DNA from: QYOJ01 sp964449285
Lineage (GTDB): Bacteria > Bacteroidota > Bacteroidia > Bacteroidales > FEN-979
Direction: 5' to 3'
DNA: 64,000 bases
NCBI GenBank assembly: GCA_964449285.1
Contig: CAYUZX010000012.1
Span: 1 to 64,000 of the forward strand
A program made the position numbers and the translations under genes. The notes under the pieces are model-generated. The model saw nothing but the letters and a program-made list of their open reading frames with translations, searched no databases and was not told where the DNA came from. This document shows positions 1 to 8,549 of this stretch, one piece after another (position 1 is the stretch's first letter; the number at the start of each line of letters is the position of its first letter).

Positions 1-745
1 ATTCTGTTGTATCTAACGAATTAAGCAATTCTTTAATAGTATTATATTTTAATAAACTTGTTAGTTTTTCTCTCCCGTATTTATTATCAAGATACATAAC
101 AACCGTTCCGGAAAGTCCGTATTTTAAATTTCCAGTCCAAAACTCATTTAAGCTTTCTGGAATTTTATTATCTAATAACGCTTTTTTTACTTCTAAGATT
201 CTAATCGAATCACATTGACCAGATGCGTAGGTAGCCAAACCCTCCACAAACCAATCAATTCTATCAACATCACTAAAATCAGGGCTTTTATTTTGTTGTC
301 CATGAAAAACGTGGATTAGTTCGTGTGTGATTAGATTTTGAGTTTTAATTGTGTTTGAATAGGTGTGTTCACAAGCTAAGCTGTCCCACTTTTTTGGTGA
401 GATTATATCAAGTTTGTCAGCAATACCACTTGCAACCATCCAGCATTGTGATTTAAATTCAGGCATATTCCAGTCTTTTTGCCAAGAGCTATCTAATGAA
501 GCACGAGTTGGATGAATATAAATATTAAATTCACTGCTATAGGAGTTTTTTAAAAAGTCTGTTACTGACTTTTTCCCATTTTCAAAATAGACTTTATATT
601 CAAGTATATCTTTTTTGTCCTTGGAATCGTAAAAAATCGTGTACCCATTTTGTTTTTCACTTATCCATTTTTCTCCAACAATAGTTAAGCTAGAAAAGAT
701 TGGAACGATTAATATAATTAGTAATAATAATGATTGTTTTTTCAT
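1..745 (-). CDS. Putative secreted gluzincin-type zinc peptidase (3' end beyond window)
   Basis: The frame is open to the left edge, so only about 248 N-terminal residues are visible. A Lys-Lys start followed by a Leu/Ile-rich stretch looks like a signal peptide or membrane anchor. Near residue 140 is HELIHVFHG, an HExxH zinc motif, and about 25 residues later WFVEGLATYASG supplies the Glu expected as third ligand of gluzincins (MA clan). No closer family can be named. An in-frame ATG six codons upstream (763) is an alternative start. The gene is much more AT-rich than genes to the right of 2.9 kb and has an attC-like palindrome just upstream, so it may be a mobile gene cassette. Motif reading is firm; substrate is unknown. 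Confidence 0.7.
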   Translation of the reverse strand, partial: MKKQSLLLLIILIVPIFSSLTIVGEKWISEKQNGYTIFYDSKDKKDILEYKVYFENGKKSVTDFLKNSYSSEFNIYIHPTRASLDSSWQKDWNMPEFKSQCWMVASGIADKLDIISPKKWDSLACEHTYSNTIKTQNLITHELIHVFHGQQNKSPDFSDVDRIDWFVEGLATYASGQCDSIRILEVKKALLDNKIPESLNEFWTGNLKYGLSGTVVMYLDNKYGREKLTSLLKYNTIKELLNSLDTTE

Positions 746-809
746 ATTTCCCTTTTTGCTCATATGACGTTACTCAAATTAATTTGGCTACACTTTCTGG
801 TCGCTTGCC

Positions 810-903
810 GCTAACGTTCTGCAGCTAAGGCCAGTGCGGTTTTATCTGGGATCGTACCAGCGATCCCGCCAATGCCCCGCATTGGCTTTAGGTGCCTGTT
901 AGC
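810..903. repeat. attC-like imperfect palindrome (integron cassette recombination-site candidate)
   Basis: The 94-bp element opens with GCTAAC and closes with GTTAGC. Its arms pair imperfectly over about 27 bases (GCAGCTAAGGCC against GGCTTTAGGTGC, CAGTGCGG against CCGCATTG), as attC sites do with R and L boxes. The centre holds two extra perfect hairpins, GGGATCG/CGATCCC and GCCAATGC/GCATTGGC. Length and architecture fit attC (roughly 57-141 bp). It lies between a peptidase gene and a recombinase remnant. Orientation cannot be fixed by eye. Confidence 0.55.
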
Positions 904-1404
904 AGGAGGCCGGTGATTTTTTGTTTAGTAGCACGGTTCTGTTTCTGGCAATTTGTTCTTGAATAACATTCATTTCTCTATTTGTTCTAAAAGTCAAGCA
1001 CGGCCAAAGGGTTTCTCATCAAACTGGTAAATCATTAAGCAGCATACTCAATCTTCTCCTTATCCAACAAATTGCCTCAACAGCGCTCGGAAAGTTTAGG
1101 AGCGTGATCTTTAAAGTTATTTGATCCCACCTCCCTTTCAATTTCTCACTATATATAAAGAACGACCATATAAATATACATAATTCCGGCTTTCTGCTAA
1201 CTTGTCGGTAGCTTTATAATTGATGATACTTGGGCCTTAGTTCAATTTCTTTGTATGCCTTCTGATGACTTTATCTCTGAAATTTGAGAGATAGATCCAG
1301 TGGGATGGTTTGCTGCCATCATTTTGTGCTGATGCGACTAAATCATTCATATCAGAACCCATACTCATCTTCTTGAAACAAATGTAATGTGTTCTTTTGA
1401 CATA
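904..1404. other. 500-bp AT-rich stretch without a convincing gene
   Basis: No protein of recognisable family is encoded in any frame. One unassigned open frame of 43 codons lies on the minus strand (1237-1368, starting MSMGSDMNDL), and some short frames end in protein-like tails (for example ending FDEKPFGRA). It reads as decayed mobile-element or cassette DNA between the attC-like site and the recombinase remnant. Confidence 0.4.
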
Positions 1405-1689
1405 TCAAAATAATATAAATCTAATCGATGTTTCCAATTTGCCCATTGGATGCACTAACTGCTTGAATCCTTTGGTGGTGATATGAGTATAAATCTCTGT
1501 GGTCTTACTGCTCTCATGACCCAGCAGCGCCTGGATGTACCGCAAATCTGTCCCGTTCTCTAATAAATGTGTCCCAAAACAATGACGTAATCTGTGAACC
1601 GTAACGGTCCTTACGACCTTTGATTGTCGTATAAAAACCTGCATCCTTTTACTCTCAATGTCCTTGATCCTTAAACCCCAATGTTTTAT
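1405..1689 (-). pseudogene. Tyrosine recombinase (integrase) remnant, internally deleted
   Basis: The C-terminal catalytic part is well kept: HRLRHCFGTHLLENGTD carries the HxLRH box, ALLGHESSKTTEIY carries the second His box, and the Tyr nucleophile follows in EIYTHI. From the first ATG it is only 79 aa against about 300 for the family. The frame is open 15 codons further upstream and there reads GLRIKDIESKRMQVFIRQ, which resembles the segment preceding strand beta-2 of such recombinases. It then jumps straight to VRTVTVHRLRH, so about 50 middle residues and all of the N-terminal core-binding domain are missing. It is therefore a fossil. Integron integrase and ordinary Bacteroidota integrase cannot be told apart from this fragment. 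Confidence 0.7.
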
Positions 1690-1697
1690 TCAACGTT

Positions 1698-2513
1698 TTA
1701 TCCAAGAGAAACATCAAGTAGCATCATAGTGGCAAAACCTAACATGGCTCCTATGGTTGATAAATCTGATTCATTCCCCGTTTGCGATTCTGGTATTAAT
1801 TCTTCAATCACCACAAAAATCATTGCCCCTGCAGCAAATGATAAAGCATAAGGAAGCAACGGGGTTATTGCTAATACCAGGTATGCGCCAATTACGCCCG
1901 CAATTGGTTCAACGATACCCGATAACTGGCCATAGTTAAAAGCTTTTAACCGTGAGAAACCTTCACGTCTTAATGGGATTGATACTGCAGCGCCCTCTGG
2001 AAAATTTTGCAAACCAATCCCGATGGCTAAGGCAACTGCTCCTGCAAGCATACCCATATCAGGATTGTTTGCCAGTGCACCAAAAGCGACACCTACCGCA
2101 AGACCTTCAGGGATATTGTGCAGCGTTATTGCAAGAACAAGAAGCACGCTTCGTTGCCACGAAGTCTTAATACCTTCGGCTTTATCAGTTGACAGCCCCA
2201 TATGCAGGTGAGGTAAAATCTTATCAATGAGCAATAAAAAAGCGCCACCAGCTAAAAATCCAACCAAGGCAGGAACCCACGGAACAGACCCACTATCCTC
2301 AGCCATTTCAATTGCAGGTTTAAGAAGCGACCAAAAACTAGCAGCAATCATTACTCCTGCAGCAAAGCCAAGCATTGAATTTAAAACCTTTTTATTGATT
2401 GTTTTAAAGAAAAAAACCATAGATGAACCTAAAGCCGTAACACCCCATGTGAACAAGGTTGCAAAAAGGGCTAATAGAACTGGTTCATATTCAAATAAAA
2501 TATCCAACTTCAT
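1698..2513 (-). CDS. ZIP-family divalent metal transporter (GufA-like)
   Basis: This is a polytopic inner-membrane protein of 271 aa with about eight hydrophobic segments, the usual ZIP size. The paired ZIP metal-binding motifs are visible: HNIPEGLAVGVAFGA near residue 132 and QNFPEGAAVSIPLRREG near 170. The second motif has Gln in place of the first-position His seen in the first. A late IEELIPES motif supplies further acidic residues. Family members import zinc, iron or manganese. The frame ends nine bases from the recombinase remnant. It is one of few intact genes in the AT-rich left edge, so it may be cargo of that accessory region. Metal specificity cannot be read from sequence alone. 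Confidence 0.88.
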   Translation of the reverse strand: MKLDILFEYEPVLLALFATLFTWGVTALGSSMVFFFKTINKKVLNSMLGFAAGVMIAASFWSLLKPAIEMAEDSGSVPWVPALVGFLAGGAFLLLIDKILPHLHMGLSTDKAEGIKTSWQRSVLLVLAITLHNIPEGLAVGVAFGALANNPDMGMLAGAVALAIGIGLQNFPEGAAVSIPLRREGFSRLKAFNYGQLSGIVEPIAGVIGAYLVLAITPLLPYALSFAAGAMIFVVIEELIPESQTGNESDLSTIGAMLGFATMMLLDVSLG

Positions 2514-2627
2514 TTTTTGACGTGTTAAATTTTGTTTTCTATCTTTATTCCAATGTAAGTATCATAAATATCCCTAACGATCCTACAGGATAAAAATAGG
2601 CATAAAAGTCCAATTTTAAACTTGTAG

Positions 2628-2723
2628 TTTGAAAAAGACACTATTTGCGGAGAGCAGGTCATCCATGCCTTGAAGGAGCATGAAACTGTTAGTCATGTTC
2701 TGGATATTTGCCGGGAACGAAAG
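2628..2723 (+). pseudogene. Fossil of IS3-family OrfA (transposase helix-turn-helix)
   Basis: After a TAG stop the frame reads CGEQVIHALKEHETVSHVLDICRER. This resembles the start of the IS3-group OrfA helix-turn-helix region, where the pattern is E-x-Q-I-I-x-A-L-K-E-H-E-x-G, then V-x-D-I-C-R-E-x-G. The resemblance stops after about 30 residues and no OrfB or inverted ends are seen. The rest of the 360-bp gap between the ZIP gene and the efflux operon shows nothing beyond this and a short GC-rich palindrome. Confidence 0.4.
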
Positions 2724-2834
2724 CCCGGAATGATCTATCCTTCCCTTTTCCAGTTTCATCGCCCCTTTTCCGTCATTCACCGGATTTTATTTTTAGTATT
2801 CAATGGACTGAAATAGTTTTGCGTCCCAACCCGT

Positions 2835-2859
2835 AAATCCCCTTTAGGGGGTTTGGGGC
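2835..2859. repeat. Short palindromic repeat, CCCC-TTTA-GGGG core
   Basis: AAATCCCCTTTAGGGGG followed by TTTGGGG, 16 bases upstream of the first TolC start candidate. The same lexicon (AAATCCCCT, then AGGGG) recurs in the spacer at 52166-52206, so it belongs to a dispersed repeat family rather than being a gene-specific terminator. Confidence 0.5.
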
Positions 2860-2892
2860 AAAAAAGATTTACGAATGATAATGACCAACAAA

Positions 2893-4233
2893 ATGAAATT
2901 CACCAAAATCCTTTTCCTTCTGGCAACTAGCCTGCTGCCCTCCTTCAGCTTCTCCCAGGCGCCCCCTCCCCAGGTTATTTCCATGGAGGAGTGCCTGAAC
3001 CTGGCGGTGCAAAACAGCGTAAGGTTGCAGATCTCAGCCCTGGAACAACAACGGCTGAGATACCAGTACCGCGAAACTATCGGACAGGGATTGCCCAACA
3101 TCAACTTCAACGGAGCGTTCGACGACTACCTTGCCCTCCCTACCCAGTTGATCCCCGGTGAATTTTTCGGACAACCCGGCGAACTGATCCCTGTCCAGTT
3201 TGGGACCAGTTTTAACTTATCGGGATCCCTCGACGCCAGCCAGATCATCTACAACCAAACTTACCTGGTGGCGCTGAAGATCTCAAAACGGCTGCTGGAA
3301 CAAAATACCCTGGAGAGTGAACGGATCGAAACCGATCTGGTAGCCGAAGTGGCAAAAGGGTTTTACCTGGCCCAAATCACAAAGAAACAGATCCAGAACC
3401 TGCGGTTTAATCTCGACAACCTGGATTCACTTTACAATATCGCGAAAAGCCAGTATGAATTCGGACTCATCACCGGGGTGGATGTGGACAGGATTAACGT
3501 AAACCGGCTGAACCTCCAAAGCTCTATCGACAACCTGGAAACCCTCTACCAACAACAGCTCAGTATGCAGAAATACTTCATGGGGATCCCGGAAGAGCAG
3601 GAGATCGCTTTTCCCGATACGCTCGACATGCGGACGGTCACCTTGGATACCTCAGGGAACCTGAACGACCATATCGACATCCGGATGATTGAAAAACAGA
3701 AGGAGATCGTGGAGACCAACCTGAAACTCGACCGCTCCTTCTATTACCCCTCACTCACCTTTATCGGAAGCGTCAACTACCTGAACCAGAGTAACACCTA
3801 TTACCTCTTCGGCAATCCGACCGATTGGTTCAACACCAGCCTGATCGGTTTCCGGCTCAATGTTCCGGTATTCAACGGATTACAGAAACGGTCGAAGGTC
3901 AGCCAGACCAAAGTGCAACTTCAGCAGGTGAAGATCACCGAAAACGACACCCGCAGGGTCCTCAGCATCCAGGCCAAGGATGCCGCACGGAAGCTGGATA
4001 ATAGCATCACGACAGAATTACGCCAGCGGGAAAACGAAAAGCTGGCCGAACGGGTCTATGCCGTCTCACAGGACCGGTACCAGAAAGGGATGATCCCGCT
4101 GACCGATATGCTCAATGCCGAAACCGCCCTCAGCGATGCGCAGCTGGGACACATCAACGCCCTGGTGCAGATGAAGATCGCCGAGATTGACTACCTGAAG
4201 GCAAAAGGAACCCTGTTGGAGGTAGTGAAGTAG
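2893..4233 (+). CDS. TolC-family outer-membrane efflux channel
   Basis: It forms the outer-membrane/periplasmic tunnel through which the adaptor and RND pump encoded next would export substrates. The start was chosen at MKFTKILFLL because it gives a clean signal peptide ending near FSFSQ; two in-frame ATGs (2875, 2881) lie just upstream. The mature part shows two outer-membrane-efflux repeats of long amphipathic helices, the first beginning with ISMEECLNLAVQNS, the typical OEP opening. Length (about 446 aa) is normal. It is first in an operon-like row with the adaptor 123 bp downstream. Drug or other substrate is not predictable. Confidence 0.92.
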   Translation: MKFTKILFLLATSLLPSFSFSQAPPPQVISMEECLNLAVQNSVRLQISALEQQRLRYQYRETIGQGLPNINFNGAFDDYLALPTQLIPGEFFGQPGELIPVQFGTSFNLSGSLDASQIIYNQTYLVALKISKRLLEQNTLESERIETDLVAEVAKGFYLAQITKKQIQNLRFNLDNLDSLYNIAKSQYEFGLITGVDVDRINVNRLNLQSSIDNLETLYQQQLSMQKYFMGIPEEQEIAFPDTLDMRTVTLDTSGNLNDHIDIRMIEKQKEIVETNLKLDRSFYYPSLTFIGSVNYLNQSNTYYLFGNPTDWFNTSLIGFRLNVPVFNGLQKRSKVSQTKVQLQQVKITENDTRRVLSIQAKDAARKLDNSITTELRQRENEKLAERVYAVSQDRYQKGMIPLTDMLNAETALSDAQLGHINALVQMKIAEIDYLKAKGTLLEVVK

Positions 4234-4277
4234 GTAGGAGGGTAAGAGGGTATGAGAGTGTGAATGTTATATAAAAA

Positions 4278-4304
4278 AATCTGTGGAATCTGTGGAATCT
4301 GCGG
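4278..4304. repeat. Three tandem 9-mers (AATCTGTGG) between efflux genes
   Basis: AATCTGTGG, AATCTGTGG, AATCTGCGG in tandem. It lies in the 123-bp gap after the TolC gene, which also begins with a degenerate GGTAAGAGGGTATGAGAG-type run. Such short-period runs recur in other spacers of this window. Confidence 0.6.
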
Positions 4305-4356
4305 TGAAAATAAGAGTCAAACAAAATAAAATCGTGTTACCTACAAAATAACTGCA

Positions 4357-5421
4357 ATGAAACGACTGATCATTATCTCAACGATTATCCTGGTACTGGT
4401 AGGAGCCTGCACGGTAACCCTGCTGTACAACAAAAAGCAGATTGACGAAAAAGCCAACCCGGATGTAGCCATTAAAAGCATCCCGGTCTTCGTGGAAGAG
4501 GCCGTGATGAAGCCGCTGAACGGCGATTTCTCCTACCAGGGAAGTTTTCAGCCGGTCCATGAGTTGCTGCTCCTTTCCGAAGGACAGGGGAAGGTGGAAA
4601 AGATCCTCTTTGAAACCGGGGATGAGGTGCAGGCCGGGCAGCTGCTGGCTTTGTTAGACGATGACCTGATTCGCAGTCAGCTCACCCTCGCGGAAGCCAA
4701 CCTGGAGAAGATAGAGCGGGATATAGCGAAATACGAGGCCCTGCTGAAAAATGACGCCATCTCCTCGCAACAGGTTGAGGAAGCCCGCCTGGGCTTGATC
4801 AAGGCACAAACCGATGTGGTATCCCTCAAAAAGCAGCTTGATTATGCCTCCATCAAGGCACCGATCAACGGGACCATCACCAGTCGCTCGATTGAGATCG
4901 GCTCGGTGCTGATGCCGGGATCGCCGGTAACCAATATCGTCGACATCAGTCGGCTTCGGTTCATTGCCTTCATGTCGGAAGGGGAGGCCATCTATATCCA
5001 TCGGGGAAGCAAGGTGGCGATCACCTCCACGCTCTTCCCGGGAATTACCTACCAGGGGCGGGTGATATCGGTTGGGGTACAAGCCGACGGCGCCAAACGG
5101 TTTCCGGTAGAGATCGATGTAGAGAATCGTCGCGATCATACCCTCAAGGCGGGGATGTTCGGCACGGCATTCTTTGAAGGAGTCAATGGGCACAGTGCCC
5201 TGGTCATCCCGCGAAATGCCCTCACCGGCAGTATCAAGGAACCAAAAGTCTTTGTAATACAGGGAGATACAGCCTATCTGAGGACGATCAGCCTGGGACA
5301 GGCCGACGACAACCTGGTGGAGGTTCTTCACGGAATGAACTCCGGTGAAAAGGTGGTTGTGTCGGGGCAGATAAATCTGGAAAACAGATCCGTCGTGACT
5401 GTGGTTAATCATTCGAAATAG
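4357..5421 (+). CDS. RND efflux periplasmic adaptor subunit (HlyD/MexA type)
   Basis: This protein bridges the inner-membrane RND pump and the TolC channel. An N-terminal hydrophobic segment ends in LVGAC, so it is probably a lipoprotein anchored at Cys18. The order is: barrel-sandwich half (VEKILFETGDEVQAGQLL), a short alpha-hairpin (about residues 108-155), the second half of the lipoyl-like domain (APINGTITSRSIEIGS), then beta-barrel and membrane-proximal domains. Length of 354 aa is standard. The stop lies 8 bases before the pump start, so translation is probably coupled. Confidence 0.92.
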   Translation: MKRLIIISTIILVLVGACTVTLLYNKKQIDEKANPDVAIKSIPVFVEEAVMKPLNGDFSYQGSFQPVHELLLLSEGQGKVEKILFETGDEVQAGQLLALLDDDLIRSQLTLAEANLEKIERDIAKYEALLKNDAISSQQVEEARLGLIKAQTDVVSLKKQLDYASIKAPINGTITSRSIEIGSVLMPGSPVTNIVDISRLRFIAFMSEGEAIYIHRGSKVAITSTLFPGITYQGRVISVGVQADGAKRFPVEIDVENRRDHTLKAGMFGTAFFEGVNGHSALVIPRNALTGSIKEPKVFVIQGDTAYLRTISLGQADDNLVEVLHGMNSGEKVVVSGQINLENRSVVTVVNHSK

Positions 5422-5429
5422 CTATTGCC

Positions 5430-8400
5430 ATGAACATTACACAACTCTCTATCAAACGGCCCACGTTGGTCGTTGTGGTCTTCGCAGTACTTACTTTTCT
5501 GGGACTAATCAGCTATTTCCAGCTCAACTACGAGCTGCTGCCTAACTTCTCCCAACCGGTATTGGTTGTGGTCACCCCATACCCGGGCGCCTCTCCGGCG
5601 GAAGTGGAAAATTCGGTAACAAAAAAAATTGAGGATGCGGTGAGCAGCCTGGAAGACATCGACAACATCCAGAGCACTTCCTACGAAGGGAACTCTGTGG
5701 TTGTGATCATCTTCAAGAGTTCGGCCGACATGGAAAAGGCGACGGACAATGCCACCATGAAGGTCAGGAACATCGAATACCTTCTTCCCAGGGATGCCAG
5801 AACACCCCTCATCACCAATTTCAGCATGAGTGATATCCCGATCATCCGGCTTGGGGTGACCGCCAACCTGCCGGCTACAGAACTCTATGACCTGGTAAAG
5901 AACAAGGTGAAGCCCATGGTCAGTACGATCAATGGCATATCACAGGTCGACATGTTGGGAGGCGAGGAGCGGGAGGTGCGCATCAACATAGACAACGAGA
6001 AGCTGAAAGCCCACCGCCTCTCCATCCTGCAGGTGACCGAAGCGATCCGTATGGCCAATATGGAATTCCCTACAGGCAAGATCAAGGATCCGTCGCGGCA
6101 GGTGATCATCCGGTTGGCAGGAAAATTTTCCTCCCTGGAAGATCTCCGCAACCTGGTGATCTATACCACCCATGAAGGCAGTCCGGTAAAGCTGGAGGAT
6201 GTAGCCGAAGTGGAGGATACCAAGAAAGAGACCACTAGCATCAGTCGCATCGACGGCATCAATTCGGTGGGATTGCTGATTTTCAAGCAGCCCGACGGCA
6301 ACGAGGTGGAGATCTCCCGCAAGGTGAAGGAGACAATGGTGATAATGGAAGATATCTATGCTGCAGAAGGGCTCGAGTTCTCCGTAGCCAACGACTCCTC
6401 TGAATTTACCCTCACTTCGGCCAACCATGTGATGCGCGACCTCCTGCTGGCCATCATGCTGGTAGCGATGGTGATGCTGGTGTTCCTGCACAGCCTTCGG
6501 AACTCCTTCATCGTGCTGGTGGCTATCCCGGCTTCGTTGATCTCGGTATTCACAGCCATGTACCTATTCAATTTCTCACTCAACATCATCTCGATGGTGG
6601 CCATCGCCCTGGTTATCGGGATCCTGGTAGACGATTCGATCGTGGTACTGGAGAACATCTACCGGCATCTGGAGATGGGAAAGGACCGAAGGCAGGCAGC
6701 GCTGGAAGGGCGGAACGAGATTTCCTATACCGCCCTCTCCATCACCATGGTCGACGTGGTAGTATTCCTTCCGATCGCGGTAATCACCAGTATGATCTCG
6801 GGTATGCTCCGGCAGTTTGCCCTGGTGGTGGTGTTCGCGACCCTGATGAGTCTGTTTGTATCCTTCACTGTCACCCCATTGCTTGCCTCCCGGATTGCCA
6901 AACTTGAACGGTTCCGCAAAGGGGGACTGCTGGAGCGTTTTATCCAGGCGTTCGAACGCGGACTGAAGAGCTTTACGATGGGATATTCTGAGGTGATTGC
7001 CTGGTCGTTGCGCCACAAAGCCATCGTCCTGATTGGGGCCACGGCGCTCTTCATTGCTTCCGTATCCCTGGTTGTTGGCGGGTTTATAGGAAGCGAGTTC
7101 GTTAGCATGGGCGACCGCGGGGAGGTGATCATCCAGATGGAGCTGCCCAAGAGTGCTACCATCGAACAAACCAACCAGCTGACCCTGGATGCGGAAAACT
7201 TCGTGATGAGCCAGCCCGAAGTGACCAGCATCTTCACCACCGTAGGTTCCTCCACCAGTTTCTTCGGCGGTGGGTTGACGGCCTACATGTCAGAAATGCA
7301 CATCAAGATGGTGGAGAAAGAGAAACGGAACATCACCTCCGAGCATTTTGCCCTGCAGATGAAAAAGGACCTGATGAACCGTATTCCGGGGATCAAGGTG
7401 CGGTCAACCATCGTATCGATGATGGGGACTTCCGATATGGATCCCATCATGGTGGTGCTGAGCGGTCCCAATCCGGATGTGCTGAATCACTGGGCCGACG
7501 AGGTGATGAACGAGATGCGGAAGGTCCCCGGAGCCTATGAAGTGAAACTTTCTGTGGAACCCGGTAATCCCGAGGTGGAAGTCGTGCTGGACAAGGAGAA
7601 GATGGCGGAACTAGGATTGTCGACGGCGATGGTAGGGATGACCCTGCAGAATGCATTCTCGGGCAACACCGATGCTAAATTCAGGGATGGCGACAACGAA
7701 TACGACATCAACGTGGTACTGGACCAGTTCAACCGGAAAAGCATCCAGGACATCGCTTCCCTCTCCTTTATCAACGCCCTTGGACAGGAGATCCGGCTGA
7801 GCCAGTTTGCCACCCTGAAGCCGTCGGGAGGCACCAATGTGCTGCAGCGTTACAACCGCGTGTCGTCGGTTACGGTGCAGTGCCAGGTGATCGGTCGTCC
7901 GGTCGGATCGGTCGGCGAGGATGTCATGAAGCGTGTCAATGCCATGGAATTACCCAGTGAGGTGATCGTCATCCCCGAAGGGGATATGAAATACCAGACC
8001 GAGGCCTTCGGCAGCATGGGACTGGCATTCCTGGCTTCGATCCTCTTCGTCTACCTGATCATGGTGGCGCTGTATGACTCCTACGTGGATCCATTCGTGG
8101 TCCTCTTCTCCATCCCGCTTGCCATCATCGGGGCCCTGCTGGCGCTGGCGCTTACCATGCAATCACTAACCATCTTCTCTATTTTGGGGATGATCATGCT
8201 GGTGGGGCTCGTCGGGAAGAATGCCATTTTGCTGGTCGATTTCACCAACCAGTTGAAGCGTGAAGGGCATTCAACCTACGATGCCCTCATTGAAGCCGGA
8301 AAGGTAAGGATGCGTCCCATCCTGATGACCACCCTTTCGATGATCTTTGGGATGCTACCCATTGCACTGGCTGCAGGAGCCGGATCGGAATGGAAGAACG

Positions 8401-8549
8401 GCATGGCCTGGGCGCTGATCGGTGGACTCACCAGCTCGATGTTTCTGACCCTCCTTGTCGTTCCGGTGGTTTATCTTATTTTTGATAAGATCAAAGAACG
8501 TGTAAGACGGAAAAAAAGATTGAATATGATTTTGGTTGAAGCAGAATGA
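5430..8549 (+). CDS. RND-superfamily efflux pump permease (HAE1/AcrB-like)
   Basis: Proton-driven inner-membrane pump of 1039 aa with the internal duplication of AcrB: one transmembrane helix, a large periplasmic porter domain, six helices, then the same again. The TM4 relay is present as GILVDDSIVVLENIYRH (two Asp), and the second half has GLVGKNAILLVDF. The opening NITQLSIKRPTLV is typical of Bacteroidota hydrophobe/amphiphile exporters. Its stop overlaps the next start by four bases (ATGA), tying the sensor kinase to the pump. The substrate could be drugs, bile-type amphiphiles or envelope lipids. Confidence 0.94.
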   Translation: MNITQLSIKRPTLVVVVFAVLTFLGLISYFQLNYELLPNFSQPVLVVVTPYPGASPAEVENSVTKKIEDAVSSLEDIDNIQSTSYEGNSVVVIIFKSSADMEKATDNATMKVRNIEYLLPRDARTPLITNFSMSDIPIIRLGVTANLPATELYDLVKNKVKPMVSTINGISQVDMLGGEEREVRINIDNEKLKAHRLSILQVTEAIRMANMEFPTGKIKDPSRQVIIRLAGKFSSLEDLRNLVIYTTHEGSPVKLEDVAEVEDTKKETTSISRIDGINSVGLLIFKQPDGNEVEISRKVKETMVIMEDIYAAEGLEFSVANDSSEFTLTSANHVMRDLLLAIMLVAMVMLVFLHSLRNSFIVLVAIPASLISVFTAMYLFNFSLNIISMVAIALVIGILVDDSIVVLENIYRHLEMGKDRRQAALEGRNEISYTALSITMVDVVVFLPIAVITSMISGMLRQFALVVVFATLMSLFVSFTVTPLLASRIAKLERFRKGGLLERFIQAFERGLKSFTMGYSEVIAWSLRHKAIVLIGATALFIASVSLVVGGFIGSEFVSMGDRGEVIIQMELPKSATIEQTNQLTLDAENFVMSQPEVTSIFTTVGSSTSFFGGGLTAYMSEMHIKMVEKEKRNITSEHFALQMKKDLMNRIPGIKVRSTIVSMMGTSDMDPIMVVLSGPNPDVLNHWADEVMNEMRKVPGAYEVKLSVEPGNPEVEVVLDKEKMAELGLSTAMVGMTLQNAFSGNTDAKFRDGDNEYDINVVLDQFNRKSIQDIASLSFINALGQEIRLSQFATLKPSGGTNVLQRYNRVSSVTVQCQVIGRPVGSVGEDVMKRVNAMELPSEVIVIPEGDMKYQTEAFGSMGLAFLASILFVYLIMVALYDSYVDPFVVLFSIPLAIIGALLALALTMQSLTIFSILGMIMLVGLVGKNAILLVDFTNQLKREGHSTYDALIEAGKVRMRPILMTTLSMIFGMLPIALAAGAGSEWKNGMAWALIGGLTSSMFLTLLVVPVVYLIFDKIKERVRRKKRLNMILVEAE

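Noticed and set aside
1237..1368. 43-codon minus-strand frame in the AT-rich left edge
   Set aside because: No recognisable similarity and no convincing start signal; listed only as content of the gene-free stretch.
4654..5412. Long minus-strand frame (252 codons) opposite the adaptor gene
   Set aside because: It is antisense to a clear RND adaptor and its translation has no protein-like domain; the same applies to other long frames opposite the pump, subtilase, GT2 and pgi genes.
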